From: JBDHXE01 sp035445085
GTDB lineage: Bacteria > Bacteroidota > Ignavibacteria > Kapaibacteriales > UBA2268
Assembly (NCBI GenBank): GCA_035445085.1
Contig: DAOMQA010000025.1
Span: 1-34,555 of the forward strand
Direction of reading: 5' to 3'
Length of the DNA stretch: 34,555 nt
Below, piece after piece: positions 1 through 12,200 of this stretch; position 1 is the first letter of the stretch; each line of letters begins with the position of its first letter. The position numbers were made by a program, and so were the translations under genes. The notes beneath the pieces are model-generated. The model ran no database searches. It worked only from the letters and a program-made list of their open reading frames with translations, and was not told the DNA's origin.

Positions 1-30
1 TTTATTAACGATATTTAACATATTTTTAAA

Positions 31-55
31 AGAGACTGACTTATGAGACAGCCCC
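31..55. mobile_element. Possible insertion-sequence terminus (remnant)
   Basis: On the minus strand this stretch begins GGGGCTGTCTCATAAGTC. It resembles the terminal inverted repeats I recall from DDE-type insertion sequences in Bacteroidota. No transposase is visible because the window starts here. The stretch is also a very imperfect palindrome (CTGACTTA/TGAGACAG, 6 of 8 pairs), so it might instead be a weak terminator after the deformylase gene. Confidence 0.3.
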
Positions 56-86
56 TTTTTTATTTGTCTAACAAACAATACTATAT

Positions 87-686
87 CTATTCTTCTTTCT
101 TTATATAATCTATAAATAATTTTCCATTAAGGTGGTCCACTTCGTGTTGAAAAATAACCGCCGTAAATCCTTCGACCATTTCAATAACATTTCTTTTCTC
201 AAAAGTATCATATTGGATCATAATCGCGTACGCTCTAACATTTAATGTATCCATTATTATTGGAATAGATAAACAGCCTTCACGGCATTCTTGTTTCTTT
301 TCAGTATATTTCAAAATTTTAGGATTAAAATAGTATTCAAATGGCTCCCCTTGTTTATCAAACCTTTGTACCCATATTATATTCTTAGTAATACCTACCT
401 GAGGCGCAGCAATACCTACCCCTAATGAATTTGAATCTGTAACTGTAGCATACATTCTGTCAAGGAGCAATTGCAATATTGCTTTGTCAATATCTGGGTT
501 GATGTCAGAGCATTGGCTACGTAACAATAAGGAATCTGCTAAATTCGTTATTTGTGTTACCCTCATAGGCATATTAGAATCTTGACTTTGGATTAAAGTA
601 GTTTGTTCTTCAACAAAATTAGAAAAATTTGAGGCTATAGCCTCCATAGACACTAAAAAGAAATAGAATATCAATATTCTGAACAT
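87..686 (-). CDS. Peptide deformylase-like metalloprotein with N-terminal signal peptide
   Basis: The 199-residue product carries all three peptide deformylase motifs: GVGIAAPQ (residues 89-96), EGCLS (136-140, with metal-ligand Cys138) and HEVDH (181-185, with catalytic Glu182). The family removes the formyl group from the initiator methionine of nascent proteins, normally in the cytoplasm. Here the first ~19 residues are hydrophobic and end in AIAS, like a cleavable signal peptide, which would place the enzyme in the periplasm. About 65 residues precede the first usual core helix, so the protein is longer at the N-terminus than housekeeping Def. It stands alone, diverging from the surface-protein genes. 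A TATATTTG element 28 bp upstream fits a Bacteroidota promoter. It is probably a second, exported paralogue; its substrate is unknown. Confidence 0.9.
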   Translation of the reverse strand: MFRILIFYFFLVSMEAIASNFSNFVEEQTTLIQSQDSNMPMRVTQITNLADSLLLRSQCSDINPDIDKAILQLLLDRMYATVTDSNSLGVGIAAPQVGITKNIIWVQRFDKQGEPFEYYFNPKILKYTEKKQECREGCLSIPIIMDTLNVRAYAIMIQYDTFEKRNVIEMVEGFTAVIFQHEVDHLNGKLFIDYIKKEE

Positions 687-714
687 AATTAGAACCTTAA
701 TGAATTAAAAATAT

Positions 715-722
715 CAAATATA
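715..722 (-). promoter_or_regulatory. Putative -7 element (TAnnTTTG) for the deformylase gene
   Basis: TATATTTG on the minus strand matches the Bacteroidota -7 consensus TAnnTTTG. It lies 28 bp before the ATG, giving a leader of about 20 nt. No clear -33 TTG is present. Confidence 0.4.
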
Positions 723-855
723 CTTAAAATATATATACTTAATTCGACTCCTTGTAAATAATTATTGTTTGTTGCACATTCTATCTCACTGGCAATAATA
801 TGCAGTGATTAAGAAAATAAGTATAATTACTTAAAAGATTGTATAGCATATTATA

Positions 856-863
856 TATATTTG
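856..863 (+). promoter_or_regulatory. Putative -7 element (TAnnTTTG) for the surface-protein genes
   Basis: TATATTTG matches the Bacteroidota -7 consensus. A TTG sits at 839-841, but the 14-bp spacing is shorter than the usual ~19 bp. If used, it would leave a leader of about 95 nt before the ATG at 966. No other gene is visible in 687-965. Confidence 0.35.
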
Positions 864-920
864 TACGCTAAGTAGTGTAATGGTTTTATTTATATTTAGA
901 GTTCTATTTAATACATAAAC

Positions 921-937
921 TTGGCACTATTGTTGTA
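921..937 (+). promoter_or_regulatory. Sigma-54-like promoter element
   Basis: TTGGCAC, five bases, then TTGTA. The sigma-54 consensus is TGGCAC-N5-TTGC(A/T), so the only mismatch is T for C at the -12 position. The start point would fall near 948, about 18 nt before the ATG at 966. No sigma-54 activator is encoded in the window, so this is a candidate only. Confidence 0.3.
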
Positions 938-965
938 AAGAATAAAAAAAATATTGGTAATTATT

Positions 966-3263
966 ATGTATAAAATTAGCTATAAAAGTGTAACGTTATT
1001 ATTAATCTTGAGCGTAATTGCTTTCTACCCAACTTATGCACAAGATAATGTCGGTATTGGAACAACAACTCCAAATGCATCGTCTATTTTAGAGTTATCG
1101 GCTAACAATAAAGGCTTATTGATGCCTCGACTTACAACAGCACAAAGAAATTCAATTATTAGCCCTGCAACAGGTTTAATAATTTATAATACAGATTTAA
1201 ATACATTTGATTATTATAATGGTGCTACTTGGATAAATCTCTTTTCAGGTGCATTTTTACCTTTAGATAATGGTAAACTATTTATAGGTAATGCCTCAAA
1301 TCAAGCTACCCAAGTGCTAATGAGTGGCGATGCAACTATCGATAACTTAGGTGTTCTAACGATAGGTAACGATAAAATAACTACTACTAAAATATTAGAT
1401 GCTAATGTTACTACATCTAAATTAGCAGATAATAGTGTAAATGGAAGTAAAATTGATTTAACTGGCAATGCTCATGGCGATATAATGTATTATGACGGTA
1501 GTGATTGGGTTAGATTGGCTGCTGGAACGGCTGGTAATTTATTACAAACTAATGGCGTTGGAAGTGCCCCAACTTGGATATCACCATCGGCATCAGAAAT
1601 TGATCCTTTATATAATGCAGACAAAGCAAATATTGTTTTTGATGGAGATTTAGCTGGAGGCGACTTAACTGGTACCTATCCAAACCCAAGCATAAATAAT
1701 GGTGCTGTTACTAATGTTAAGTTAGCAGCAGGTATAGACGCTACTAAAATTGCTAATGGTACAGTTAATAATACTGAGTACCAATATTTAGATGGAGTTA
1801 CTTCTAATATCCAAACACAGATAGATGATAAATTATCTAATCTTTTACCAACTGCCTATATTTTTGTTGGAAATAGTAGCGGATTTGCTCAAGCTGTGCA
1901 ACCAAGCGGAAATATTGGTGTAAGTGTATCAGGAACATTAAGTATTAAAAATAATCAAGTATCTACTCCAATGATGCAAGATGGTGCTATTTCTACTGTC
2001 AAATTAGCAAATAATAGCGTTGATGGTACTAAAATTAATTTAAGTGGTAATGCCACTGGCGATATGATGTATTATGATGGGACAGATTGGGTCAGATTAG
2101 CGTTAGGTGCAAATAATCAAGTTCTTTCCTCAAACGGTACTGCTCCAACTTGGTCTAACGGCGGAACAATTCCTTCTGGAACTGACAAGCAAACACTTAG
2201 ATATAATGGTACAAATTTAGAGGCAACAAGTTCCCTAATTAATGATGGTACAAATATTGGTATTAATATTACTTCACCTGCTTCAAGATTACATATAGAT
2301 GGGGGAGATGCGACTGCTGTTTATACTAAATTTACAGCTGGCTCAACCACAGGGCAAAGTTCTGCTGATGGTTTTGATGTAGGAATTGATGCTAATGGTA
2401 ATGCAGAAGTAAAGCAATATGAAAACCTAAATATGTCCTTATTTACAAATAATATCAATAGAATGAAGATTTGGAACGATGGACAAATTGGTATTAATAA
2501 AACTGACTCATTTAATGATTCTTTACGCTTGTGGGTGAATGGCGACGCTATTATTGACGGTGATTTAGTTGTTACTGGTACTATAGACCCAATTGCTCTT
2601 CAACTTATTCCTCAAAATACTCCGCCAGTAGGGACATCTGTTCCAGGTTTTTTATATTATGATAATAATGCTAAAACTATTAAAATAACTGATGGTTCTT
2701 CATGGTCTGACGTAGGCTCTAATTTATCAAGTAACTTGAATTTAAAAAATACTGATAATGTGGCAAAAGAATTAAAGTTTTATGAACCTTCATCAAGTGG
2801 GAATAATTTTACTTCTTTTAAAGCAGATACGCAATCAAGTGATGTTACTTATACGTTGCCAGCAAAAGACGGTTCTTCTAGGCAAGTTTTAACGACCGAT
2901 GGAAGCGGAAAATTAGATTGGTCTTATAGTTTCGTACCAAAATTTAGTATACGCCAAATTACAGGAAATAGTCCTAATGTACTTACGAGTGACGAAATTG
3001 TTGTTTGTTCTGGACCTGATTTCACTGTTCAACTTCCAAGCGCATCTGGTTTAAAGGGTAAAGTAATTTGGATTAAAGCAGAAATTGGTACTTCTGGATC
3101 CCCTCTTATATTCTATAAACTTAAGTCTTATGGTGCGGAAAAAATTGAAAATGTATTCGCAGATTATACAATTCAAACGAAGACTGGTGGAGGTAAAGTA
3201 CAAGGTGTTCAATTAGTATCTGACGGTAGTATATGGTACGTTGTCGCTACTATTACATTATAA
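966..3263 (+). CDS. Exported fibre-like surface protein (GIGTTTP-type N-terminus)
   Basis: The 765-residue product begins with a clear signal peptide ending near TYAQ, followed by the VGIGTTTPNASSILEL and GLLMPRLT motifs seen at the N-terminus of many Bacteroidota surface proteins. The ATG at 966 is preferred over an in-frame TTG at 954 because it starts the signal peptide directly. The middle contains two diverged copies of a ~60-residue unit (about 1401-1585 and 1984-2163) built around GD(I/M)MYYDG(S/T)DWVRLA, resembling tail-fibre or fibrous shaft repeats. Further downstream are short GxIGIN-like turns typical of trimeric shafts. The last ~100 residues form a distinct beta-rich end. There is no catalytic motif and no recognisable T9SS sorting domain. 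It ends 17 bp before the giant gene and is probably co-transcribed with it. Function is unknown; adhesion or a surface fibre is inference. Confidence 0.85.
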   Translation: MYKISYKSVTLLLILSVIAFYPTYAQDNVGIGTTTPNASSILELSANNKGLLMPRLTTAQRNSIISPATGLIIYNTDLNTFDYYNGATWINLFSGAFLPLDNGKLFIGNASNQATQVLMSGDATIDNLGVLTIGNDKITTTKILDANVTTSKLADNSVNGSKIDLTGNAHGDIMYYDGSDWVRLAAGTAGNLLQTNGVGSAPTWISPSASEIDPLYNADKANIVFDGDLAGGDLTGTYPNPSINNGAVTNVKLAAGIDATKIANGTVNNTEYQYLDGVTSNIQTQIDDKLSNLLPTAYIFVGNSSGFAQAVQPSGNIGVSVSGTLSIKNNQVSTPMMQDGAISTVKLANNSVDGTKINLSGNATGDMMYYDGTDWVRLALGANNQVLSSNGTAPTWSNGGTIPSGTDKQTLRYNGTNLEATSSLINDGTNIGINITSPASRLHIDGGDATAVYTKFTAGSTTGQSSADGFDVGIDANGNAEVKQYENLNMSLFTNNINRMKIWNDGQIGINKTDSFNDSLRLWVNGDAIIDGDLVVTGTIDPIALQLIPQNTPPVGTSVPGFLYYDNNAKTIKITDGSSWSDVGSNLSSNLNLKNTDNVAKELKFYEPSSSGNNFTSFKADTQSSDVTYTLPAKDGSSRQVLTTDGSGKLDWSYSFVPKFSIRQITGNSPNVLTSDEIVVCSGPDFTVQLPSASGLKGKVIWIKAEIGTSGSPLIFYKLKSYGAEKIENVFADYTIQTKTGGGKVQGVQLVSDGSIWYVVATITL
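1401..2163 (+). repeat. Two diverged ~60-residue shaft repeats
   Basis: Copy 1 (about 1401-1585) and copy 2 (about 1984-2163) both run SKLA/VKLA, NSV(N/D)G(S/T)KI(D/N)L(T/S)GNA, GD, MYYDG, DWVRLA and (S)APTW. The similarity is at protein level; the bases have diverged, indicating an old duplication kept by selection. Confidence 0.8.
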
Positions 3264-3280
3264 ACAAATTAAAAAATAAA

Positions 3281-6200
3281 ATGTATATTAGATATTTACT
3301 CATATTATTTTTAATACTTGTATTACCTTTAGAGAGTATTAGCCAATTAGTTAATGTTAAAGGTAATTCGACGATTTTCCTATCGCAGGGTGCTGTATTT
3401 CAAATAAATGGAGGCATAAGAGTTGATAACACAAGCTCTTTAGTGCACCAAAATGGAGCTATAAGTAATTTATATATATCTGGAAAGTTTGAAATATATG
3501 GTACTTATACACAAAATTCCGATGGTAGAATAACTTTTAACAAAGGATTAATAGATACAATATCGGGTAATTCATCAATTACTTTAGCAAGAATATACAT
3601 TGATAAATCTAATAATAATAGGGTAGTATTAGACCCTACTACAACTTTAACAATAACTCAATATTTATATTTACTTAATAGTTCTTTAGAAATAGTAAAT
3701 AGTGATTTATTATTAAATGCTTGGGCAAAAATCTACTCGTCTTTATCTAACGATACTACATTATCTTCGTTTAATTCAAATAAGTGTATTATTAATTCTG
3801 GCAGCTCATCAAATGTGCTGTTAGGTGGACACATCGTTCGGAAATTTCCGAATACTTTGTCTTTACCGCAAATGTTTCAATTCCCTATTGGCACTCCAGG
3901 GTATTATTCTCCTGCCGAAATTGAATTACGAGCTAGTGGCGCTACATTTGGTAGCAACCCAGAAATATCTATTAAGCCCGTTGATAAAGAACATCCACAG
4001 GTTGAGGTCAATAATAAATCTTTAACAAAATATTGGGTTGTTAATTCTAATGATATAAATATTAATGGCTCTGGTGCTAATGTGTTTTTTCATTATAATG
4101 CAGGCGAGGTCAATGGCAACGAGGCAGCGTATGATGTTTTATACTTCTCACCATCATATAATAATCCTTTAGGTTATTGGAGATTAGACCCTGGTAACGA
4201 TAATGATATTGTCGATTTTAATCAAAGATTTTTCTATTCTATCAAGGTAGATAGCATAAAAGGGGATTGGAGCGCTGGAGAACCAGAAGTATCTAGTGCT
4301 ATTTATTATAGCCGTCAAAATGGTGATTGGGACGACCCAAATACTTGGTCAAAAGTAAATTTCGGTGGCGTTGCTTCAAATACTATACCTAATAAGCAAT
4401 CTGATAAAATTAGAATAAAAGGAAATACAATTACTATTGATGCTCAACCAGCATCATTCCGCTCATTATCTTTAGAAAAAGACGCAACAATTTCAAAACT
4501 AATAATTCAAGGTAATTATTACCTAACGGGTGATTCAACGATTGTTCAAGATAGTACCTATTTATCTTTTGCCCATCAAGATGGTATTGCACCTGTGCCT
4601 ACTATGTCTGGCTGTATCAGGACAAACCTTAGAACCTTATCTTCCAATGCTACTTATGAATTTTCTGGTAGTGGTAATCAAAATTCTGGTACTGGAATTC
4701 CAAATATTGTTAAAAGTTTGGTTGTAAATAAAAATTCACTTATAGATACTGTAACTATCCAGAAAAATATATCCATTGGTAATAGTTTAAATATTAATCA
4801 AGGTACTATAGATGTATCTTCTTTTGCATTGAATGGAGCTGTTGCAGGTAGAGCTATAACGATGAATGGAGGCGAACTAATTTTAAGGGCATCATTCCTT
4901 ACAAATTATAATGCTCCGAGTTTTTATTTTGGCAAGGTAACTTTTGCTGGCACTGGTAATACAATCGTTCCATCAAGTACATCTATACCCGCAGTTAATC
5001 AATATAATAATTTAAAGATTGCTGGGAATAATCGTTCTGGTAACATCACTTTTCCAAATATAGGGCTAATTAATATCAAGGACTCTTTAGATATAGCATC
5101 CCTAAGTTTTACTAATAATTCTTATAAATTCTTAACAGATGGTTCAACTGTTGTGTTTAATAAAAATGGGGGTAGCCAATATATTCCACTAAAACCACTT
5201 GCACCATCAGATTCAGTTGTTTATTTAGAATATTTTAACTTAATATTAGATTCAGCTGGCTCTAAATTATTGCATTCAACAGGCAGTCCCACATTTAAGG
5301 TTCGCAAAAATTTAACATTAAGAAATTCATCAAACTTTAATACAAATAATTTTAATTTAGAAGTTCAAGGTAAATGGACCAATGAAAGTGGTGCTACTTT
5401 TACGGCTGGTAATTCAACTGTCATTATGCGTTCAACAGTTGCTATGGTAACTGAAACTATAAGCTCAAGAGACACGACGGATAATACTTTTAACAATCTA
5501 TTGATTGCTGGACCAGGTATTATAAACGCATTAGATAATATAAAAGTTATTGGCAACCTTAGGATTGATACTCTCTCTACATTTAGCTTAAGTAGCAATC
5601 AATTAAGTCTGTATGGGGATTTTATTGTCAATGGTGGGACACACCAGTTTGCTACCTCAACGGTGAAACTGTCAAATAATATTACACAGAATATTATAAG
5701 TTCTTCTTCAGATGTACCATTTTATAATTTAGTTATTGATAATCCGCAAGATGTTGTTGCAACAAGTATTGGTGGTGTAAATAATGGATTGATAATAAAT
5801 AATAATTTAGATTTAAATAGTGGTAATTTAATCGTACATGCTGGTAGCACTTATAGATATGCTAAATTACTTAATAATTTAACTAGAATAGGTGGTGGGT
5901 ATGTAGATGGTGAACTAAGAAAGAGAGTGCCAATTAACACCGCAAGTATTACATACGAGGTTGGGCATCTAAAGTCATACACTCCTATAACATTAGATTT
6001 TATAGGTACTGGTGGTACAGAAGGTTATTTAGGTATTTTAAGTGATACCCTTGGTGTTAGTTCAACGCCAATACAATGGACTGATGCTATTCCGTCAGAT
6101 ATTACACCTGCAGGTTCAACTATCAATATGTTAAAGCATGTGGCAAGACAAATTGGTATTATCAAGCCATTGTCTTCTACTTTTGCCTTAGGTACTACAA

Positions 6201-9200
6201 GAGAATATAATATAACTGCAACATATATCCCTGGTGCGTCGCCAAATGGAGATATTAGAAATAGCGCCGACTATAATAACTTTGTTGGTAGAATTTGGAA
6301 TGGTTCAAATTGGATTTCTCCGTTCTATTATGGTAGCAAGCCCGTTATAGGTTCGCTAACACCTACAACTTTTCAATATTCTCAATTAAAAGATTTAGGT
6401 ACTCTCATTTTTGGAGAACCCGGTTTAATTACCTACTACACAAGAGCAAGCGGGAATTGGGACGATATAAATAATTGGTCTACACAAGGTTATGGCGGTA
6501 TTGTTGCAACATCTTACCCAAGCCAATTAAGCAATAATTTTAAAGCATATATAGGCAATAATAACAATATCAACTTAAATCTCAATATTACAGCCGACAA
6601 CATTAGTGGAGATTCATCACTTGTTCAAGTTGATTCTACGGGTACTTTAATGCTGCAAGATTATATAATTAGTGGCAGTGGAGCTTTCCGTTTAATGAAA
6701 AATTCAGTAGTTGGAATTGGCAATAGTAACGGTATTGTAAACGCACCAACGAATAGTGGAAATATAAGAACAGGGACAAGAAATTATAATTTTTCTTCGC
6801 ATAATTTAGGAACCTTTGTTTATACTGGTATTGGTTCACAAAATACTGGAAATGGTTTACCTTCTAATTTAGATTCGATACTAAAGTTAGTTGTAGATAA
6901 ACCATCAGGAACCCTTACATTAAATAGTAGTAATAACATATATGTCAAGGATAGTCTTTATATCAAATTAGGTGATTTTAATTTAGGAAGTATAGATGTA
7001 TATTGCTTTAGAAATATACGAAAGGGTAGTGGAGCTTCTTTAGTACCTAATGGAAGAACTGTTTATTTACGAGGTGATAGCTCTATTTATATCACTAGTG
7101 ATAATTATAATGAGCTCGTCAATTTTTATAATCTAAATATATTAAAGGCATATAATACTGGTGATATTATTTTAAATCCACTAACAACTTTGAATATATC
7201 GAACAATTTAACATTTGCAGCTAACAACAAAGCTAAGATAGATGCTACAAGCAATTCTAGTGAAGCTCAACCATTATTCGTGCAATTTGGTAATTCGGCG
7301 TCTGTAAATGGAGCAGGCAATATTAACTTTATTGAAAGTGGTGGCTGGGTATATGGTGAAGTACGAAAGAATATTCCATCAGGGAATGCACCAGATGTGC
7401 AGTTTGAAACTGGAACACAATTGTATTATTCGCCGTTTTCTATAGACTTTGCTACTGGCTCAGGTACAGCCGGCTATCTAAGTGGTAATGCTATTAATGG
7501 AAATCACCCTAAGTTATATAGCGACCCACCTTCATTGTACCCTATTAGCCCAAGCAGGAATATAACAGTATATTGGAGGCTAAAGAAACCAGCAAATTCT
7601 ACATTTGATAGGGGAAATAGGAATGCTGATTTTACTGTCTATTTTGCAAATCCTGAGCAGCAAATTAATACTGATTGCTTTGGTTGTGCTGATTTAACTT
7701 TTTTTAGAGGTGGAGATTCGCTAAGTTGGTGGCAAAGAATGCCTCGAAACAGTACTTATGATAACTCTGGTTTAAATAATGTATGTGGTGATACAAGATT
7801 AAATATTGGTACTCCTACTTTTAATTACAATGGTGATCCATGTGGCTCAAATGCAAGCTTAGGTAGAATCAAGGTGTTATCAGTACCATCTACTTATCCT
7901 TTAGGGTCAACAGACTACTATGCTAATGGCGATACTCTTTTAGCTGATTTTGTAGCTGGAAATCGTAATACTTTAAAATATTACAAATTTTATTCCATAA
8001 AAGATGGCAACTGGTCTGACCCTACTACTTGGTCTACAGAATCATATTCTGGAACGATAAATGCTGCTGCTAGCGACCTTGACCCACAAATTAGACCAAT
8101 TCCTTCACGCCAATACGACAATGTATATATTGGTAATGGCAAAAAAGTAACTCTAGATGTGAATATTGGTTCTAATAGTTATAGTAGTGGGTCATTTGCA
8201 AGTCCATTTGTTGGACCTTCTGTTTTTGTAGAAAATACTGGTACCTTAGATTTTGGAACATCTGTACTAAGAGGTAATCAATTTAATGCAAAGTCTGGTT
8301 CTACATTAATCATAGGCTCAAATGATGGTATTATTAATACAAATACTGGTAGTTTGACTGGGAATGTACAAATGTTTTATAATGGTTACCCGCCAGGCTA
8401 TAGTGATAGTATTAATTTTGTTTATGCTCCTAATGGTAGAACATCTAATGGCTCTAGTAGACCTACTATTAATCGAAATTCAACAATAAATTATATTGAA
8501 TCTATTACTATAAAAAAGGTAAGTGATAATAGTATAGTTATGCAATATATTTCTGGAGATAAATTTTTATTAACTCAATCAGGACATGTAAGATCTTTGG
8601 CAAGCTGTTCACTTAATGTAGGCGAACAGTACTATATAGAAATAAACCCTAGTAATGTTGCAAATAACAGAAAGTATAAAGTATGGGCGGATTGGGACTT
8701 TAATGGCACTTTTAATAATTCGGGTAGTGAATTTTTATCCAATAATAACTCAAATGATACAATATTAGTTACAACTACATCATTTACAGTACCTGCTACA
8801 AATGACCAAGGTAGCGTTCAACTAAGAATCGGCATGGGTGGAAATACAGGTGACTTTAATTCTGATGCAAGTAATACCGATGCTAACACTAGTGGAGAAT
8901 TTGAAGATTATACAATTCATATTAAAAATACTAATTATGCAGCCAACCAAGTAAGCGGTGCTGGTTTACCGAGTTTATTGCAAAGTTTAACTATTCATTC
9001 ACCTAATGTTGCAACTGCTAATCCACAATTTACATTAGGTAAAAGCATTGCTGTTATAGATAATATATACATAAAAAGTGGTACCTTTAACCAAGCTAGT
9101 AATGATATTAATTTATACGGTAATTTTATTAATGATACTTTAAATGGTTTTGTTGCAGGTAACACTAATCCTTTAAGGTTTGTAGGTTTAGATACACAAA

Positions 9201-12200
9201 GTGTTAGTGGAACTAATGCAGTGAAATTTAATAATGTTGAAGTGAATAAACCTAACAATACCCCCGTTAATCTAAACACTAATATTATAATTAATGGTAA
9301 TTTAAGCCTGAACTCTAATAATAACTTAATTTTGAACCCTAACAACACTTTGCGTTTTACCAATACAGGTATAATTAGCCCAGGTGCAGGTAGCTTTAGT
9401 AGCGATAGAATGGTTAGGACTGATGGCATCTCAAATATTAGTAAAATAACTAAGGAATTTTTTGAATCTAACTATTGTATCCCAAGTTTAAGATGGGGGA
9501 ACACGAGTGATTCTTATATTAATAATGTAACATATAGTTCTCTGAATAATGCTAGTGGTAAATCTGGTTTCTCAGATTTTACATCTTTAACGCCTCCTAA
9601 TATAATAGCAGGTACACCAACAAATATTAATATAACACAAAGCGGCGCTTCTAATAGACGATGGTATTTATGGATAGATGCTGATCGTAATGGAGTTTTT
9701 GAAAATAATGCGAGTGAGCGGTTAATAAACGGCACAAATAGTACATCAATTAACCAGAATATCACTATTCCTACATCTGCGTATAATGGTGTTACTAGAA
9801 TGCGAATAAAAATGCGCAACGGTGGAAATAGCGACCCATGCGAGTCTTCTACCAGTACTGAAGGAGAATATGAAGATTATTTAGTAAATATTAGTAATGG
9901 TACGGTACAAACGAATCAAGTATTTACATTTAATTTTCCAGTTGGCACAGACTCTATCTATAACCCAGCATATATAGACTTACTTGCTACACAAACAGCA
10001 GAACCAACAATTTCTCTCTTACTTAAGAAAGGTAAACATCCAAATAGAATTACTGAAAGTATCTTAGGTAAATATTGGGTTATGTCTTCAACTGGCATTG
10101 AAAATATTAAAGCTGATACTTTATTGTTTACCTATGCTCCGTCAGATACTAACGGCAATGGTCAAAGTTATATTCCAAGCCGTTATGTAAGTCCTGCGTG
10201 GGAAATTAACTTAGGAGCTACGCCAAAATCAATTAATAATCAGATTACAATAAGACCAACTAATATAGATTCATTACAAAAAATAGATGGGGAATGGACT
10301 GCAGGCGCACCTTTTACATTTTTCTATGGTAGAAAGTTCTATTCTATTAATAACGGCGATTGGAATGTACCTGCTAATTGGTCTAATGTAGGGCATAATG
10401 GGCCACGCTCTCAGTATTTTCCTGGAGATATTTATTATAAAGATACAGTTATGATTGACGGTCATACTATTACATTCAAGGACTCATCTAATATTTCAAT
10501 TGATTCATTACGAATAGGTGGAACAAATATAAACCCTGGACAAGGTAGATTGTTGTTCGGTGTAACTCCAAATAATAAGTCTCTAACTTTGCGTCAAATT
10601 TTTACAGATGAAGATGGAATGATAGATGGTACAGCTGGTACTCGTCAGGACACAATTATAATTTCAGAAAATTTTTCAAATAATTCTACAGCTTCATTAG
10701 GGTTTAGAAATGACTTAACAAGTGCTACGCACCTCAAATTTGTTGATACTAGTAACTCTCATCTGTATGGTAGTGGTAATTTTGGGCGATTAGGCAATTT
10801 AATATTAGAAAAAATCGGCGGTTTGAATGATACACTATTTATCGAGTCTTCTAATTTTGCATTAGCCTCTGATACTACAATGGATTATACTATAAATTTT
10901 CATTCAGGATTTTTAGCACATAATGTTAATTCTAATTTATATTTATCAAGCGGTGCTAATATGATTAATATGGAGCAAAATACTGGTATTGGTGTCTTTA
11001 ACGGCTCAGTGCGTTCAAATGCTTCAGTTATTTCTAACTTTAATACTAACTTCCAAATAGATGGTGGTGATTTTATTATTGGAAATGCTCCCGATGATAA
11101 CTTCTTATATAAAACGGGAACAACTTTTAATGTTATAAATGGAAATGTTACTATTGCTGGTGTTTTTGGTCGAGCTTTAACAACCTCACTAATAGAATTT
11201 AATATGACTGGAAACAACGTTTTCAAAGTTCTGACAATGGGTAATACCGACAATTCTAAAATCGGCTTTGATATATCAAATTCAGCATCGTCATTTTCAA
11301 TGAGTAATGGTAGAATAATAATTGCAAATGGTGGGGGTAGCACACCTTCTAGTGCAGATTATAATGTTTCTACTCAAAATGGAACGGGTATGATTGCTGG
11401 CGTTTTACAATCAGGAGATTCTACTCTTACTCCAGCTAACACAATAATTAAAATAGCAGGTTCTAGCCCAGTATATGATTTGCATTTTGCTAATAATCTT
11501 GCAAATAATGTAGATAGTAAAGTAACTGAAAGCATATTTACGATAAATAATAATTGGACTATTGATGCTAACCATTCATTTAATCTTGATGGAAATACGG
11601 TTAGGCTTGCTGGTAATTTAATCAATTATGGTGATTTTACAGCTGTTCCTTCAGGAGCAACCTCAAACGAATGGCAAATTGAGTTAAATGGATTAAGTGA
11701 TCAAACTTTGTTCTCCGATCTAAACCCTTTTGAAATGTACAAACTTGCTATTAATAAACCATCAGGTAATGTTCTTCTGTCTCCTTCAGGTATATCGAAC
11801 TTAATTATAAGAAATTCTCTGGAATTTACTTCCTCGAACAATGCTTTTATTAATTCTGCAGCTACTGGTAGATTTGTAGAGTTAAGTCCTACCCCTCATA
11901 GTGACCCTGTTGTATATAGAATAGGGTTGGGGCATATTTATGGAAGATTATATAGATATATACCGGCTGGCAATGCTGTTGTTGATTTTCCAGTTGGTGC
12001 TGATACGATAACAAGCTATAGACCAGCTAAGTTCTCTACTATTGGGACTGGAGGTACTGCTGGCTTAATCGGCGTACAACATTTCCCAATTGCACATCCA
12101 GATACAATAAGTGCTCCATTTATCGCATACAAAAGTATTTTAAAATATTGGAATGTAGACGACCCAAGTACATTTGATTTAGGAACAAGAACCTTTGACT

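Noticed and set aside
954..965. Upstream in-frame TTG start for the fibre gene
   Set aside because: It adds only four residues before a well-formed signal peptide that begins at the ATG at 966.
966..3263. Phage tail fibre gene, hence a prophage
   Set aside because: The repeats look fibre-like, but the protein has a signal peptide and a Bacteroidota surface-protein N-terminus, and no phage structural, lysis or integrase gene is nearby.
8995..9429. 144-codon open frame on the minus strand
   Set aside because: It lies wholly inside the giant gene, is unusually rich in Leu/Val/Pro as expected from complementing Asn-rich repeats, and has no start signal or recognisable domain. The same holds for other antisense frames at 9514-9819, 10900-11343, 11374-11625 and 12016-12354.
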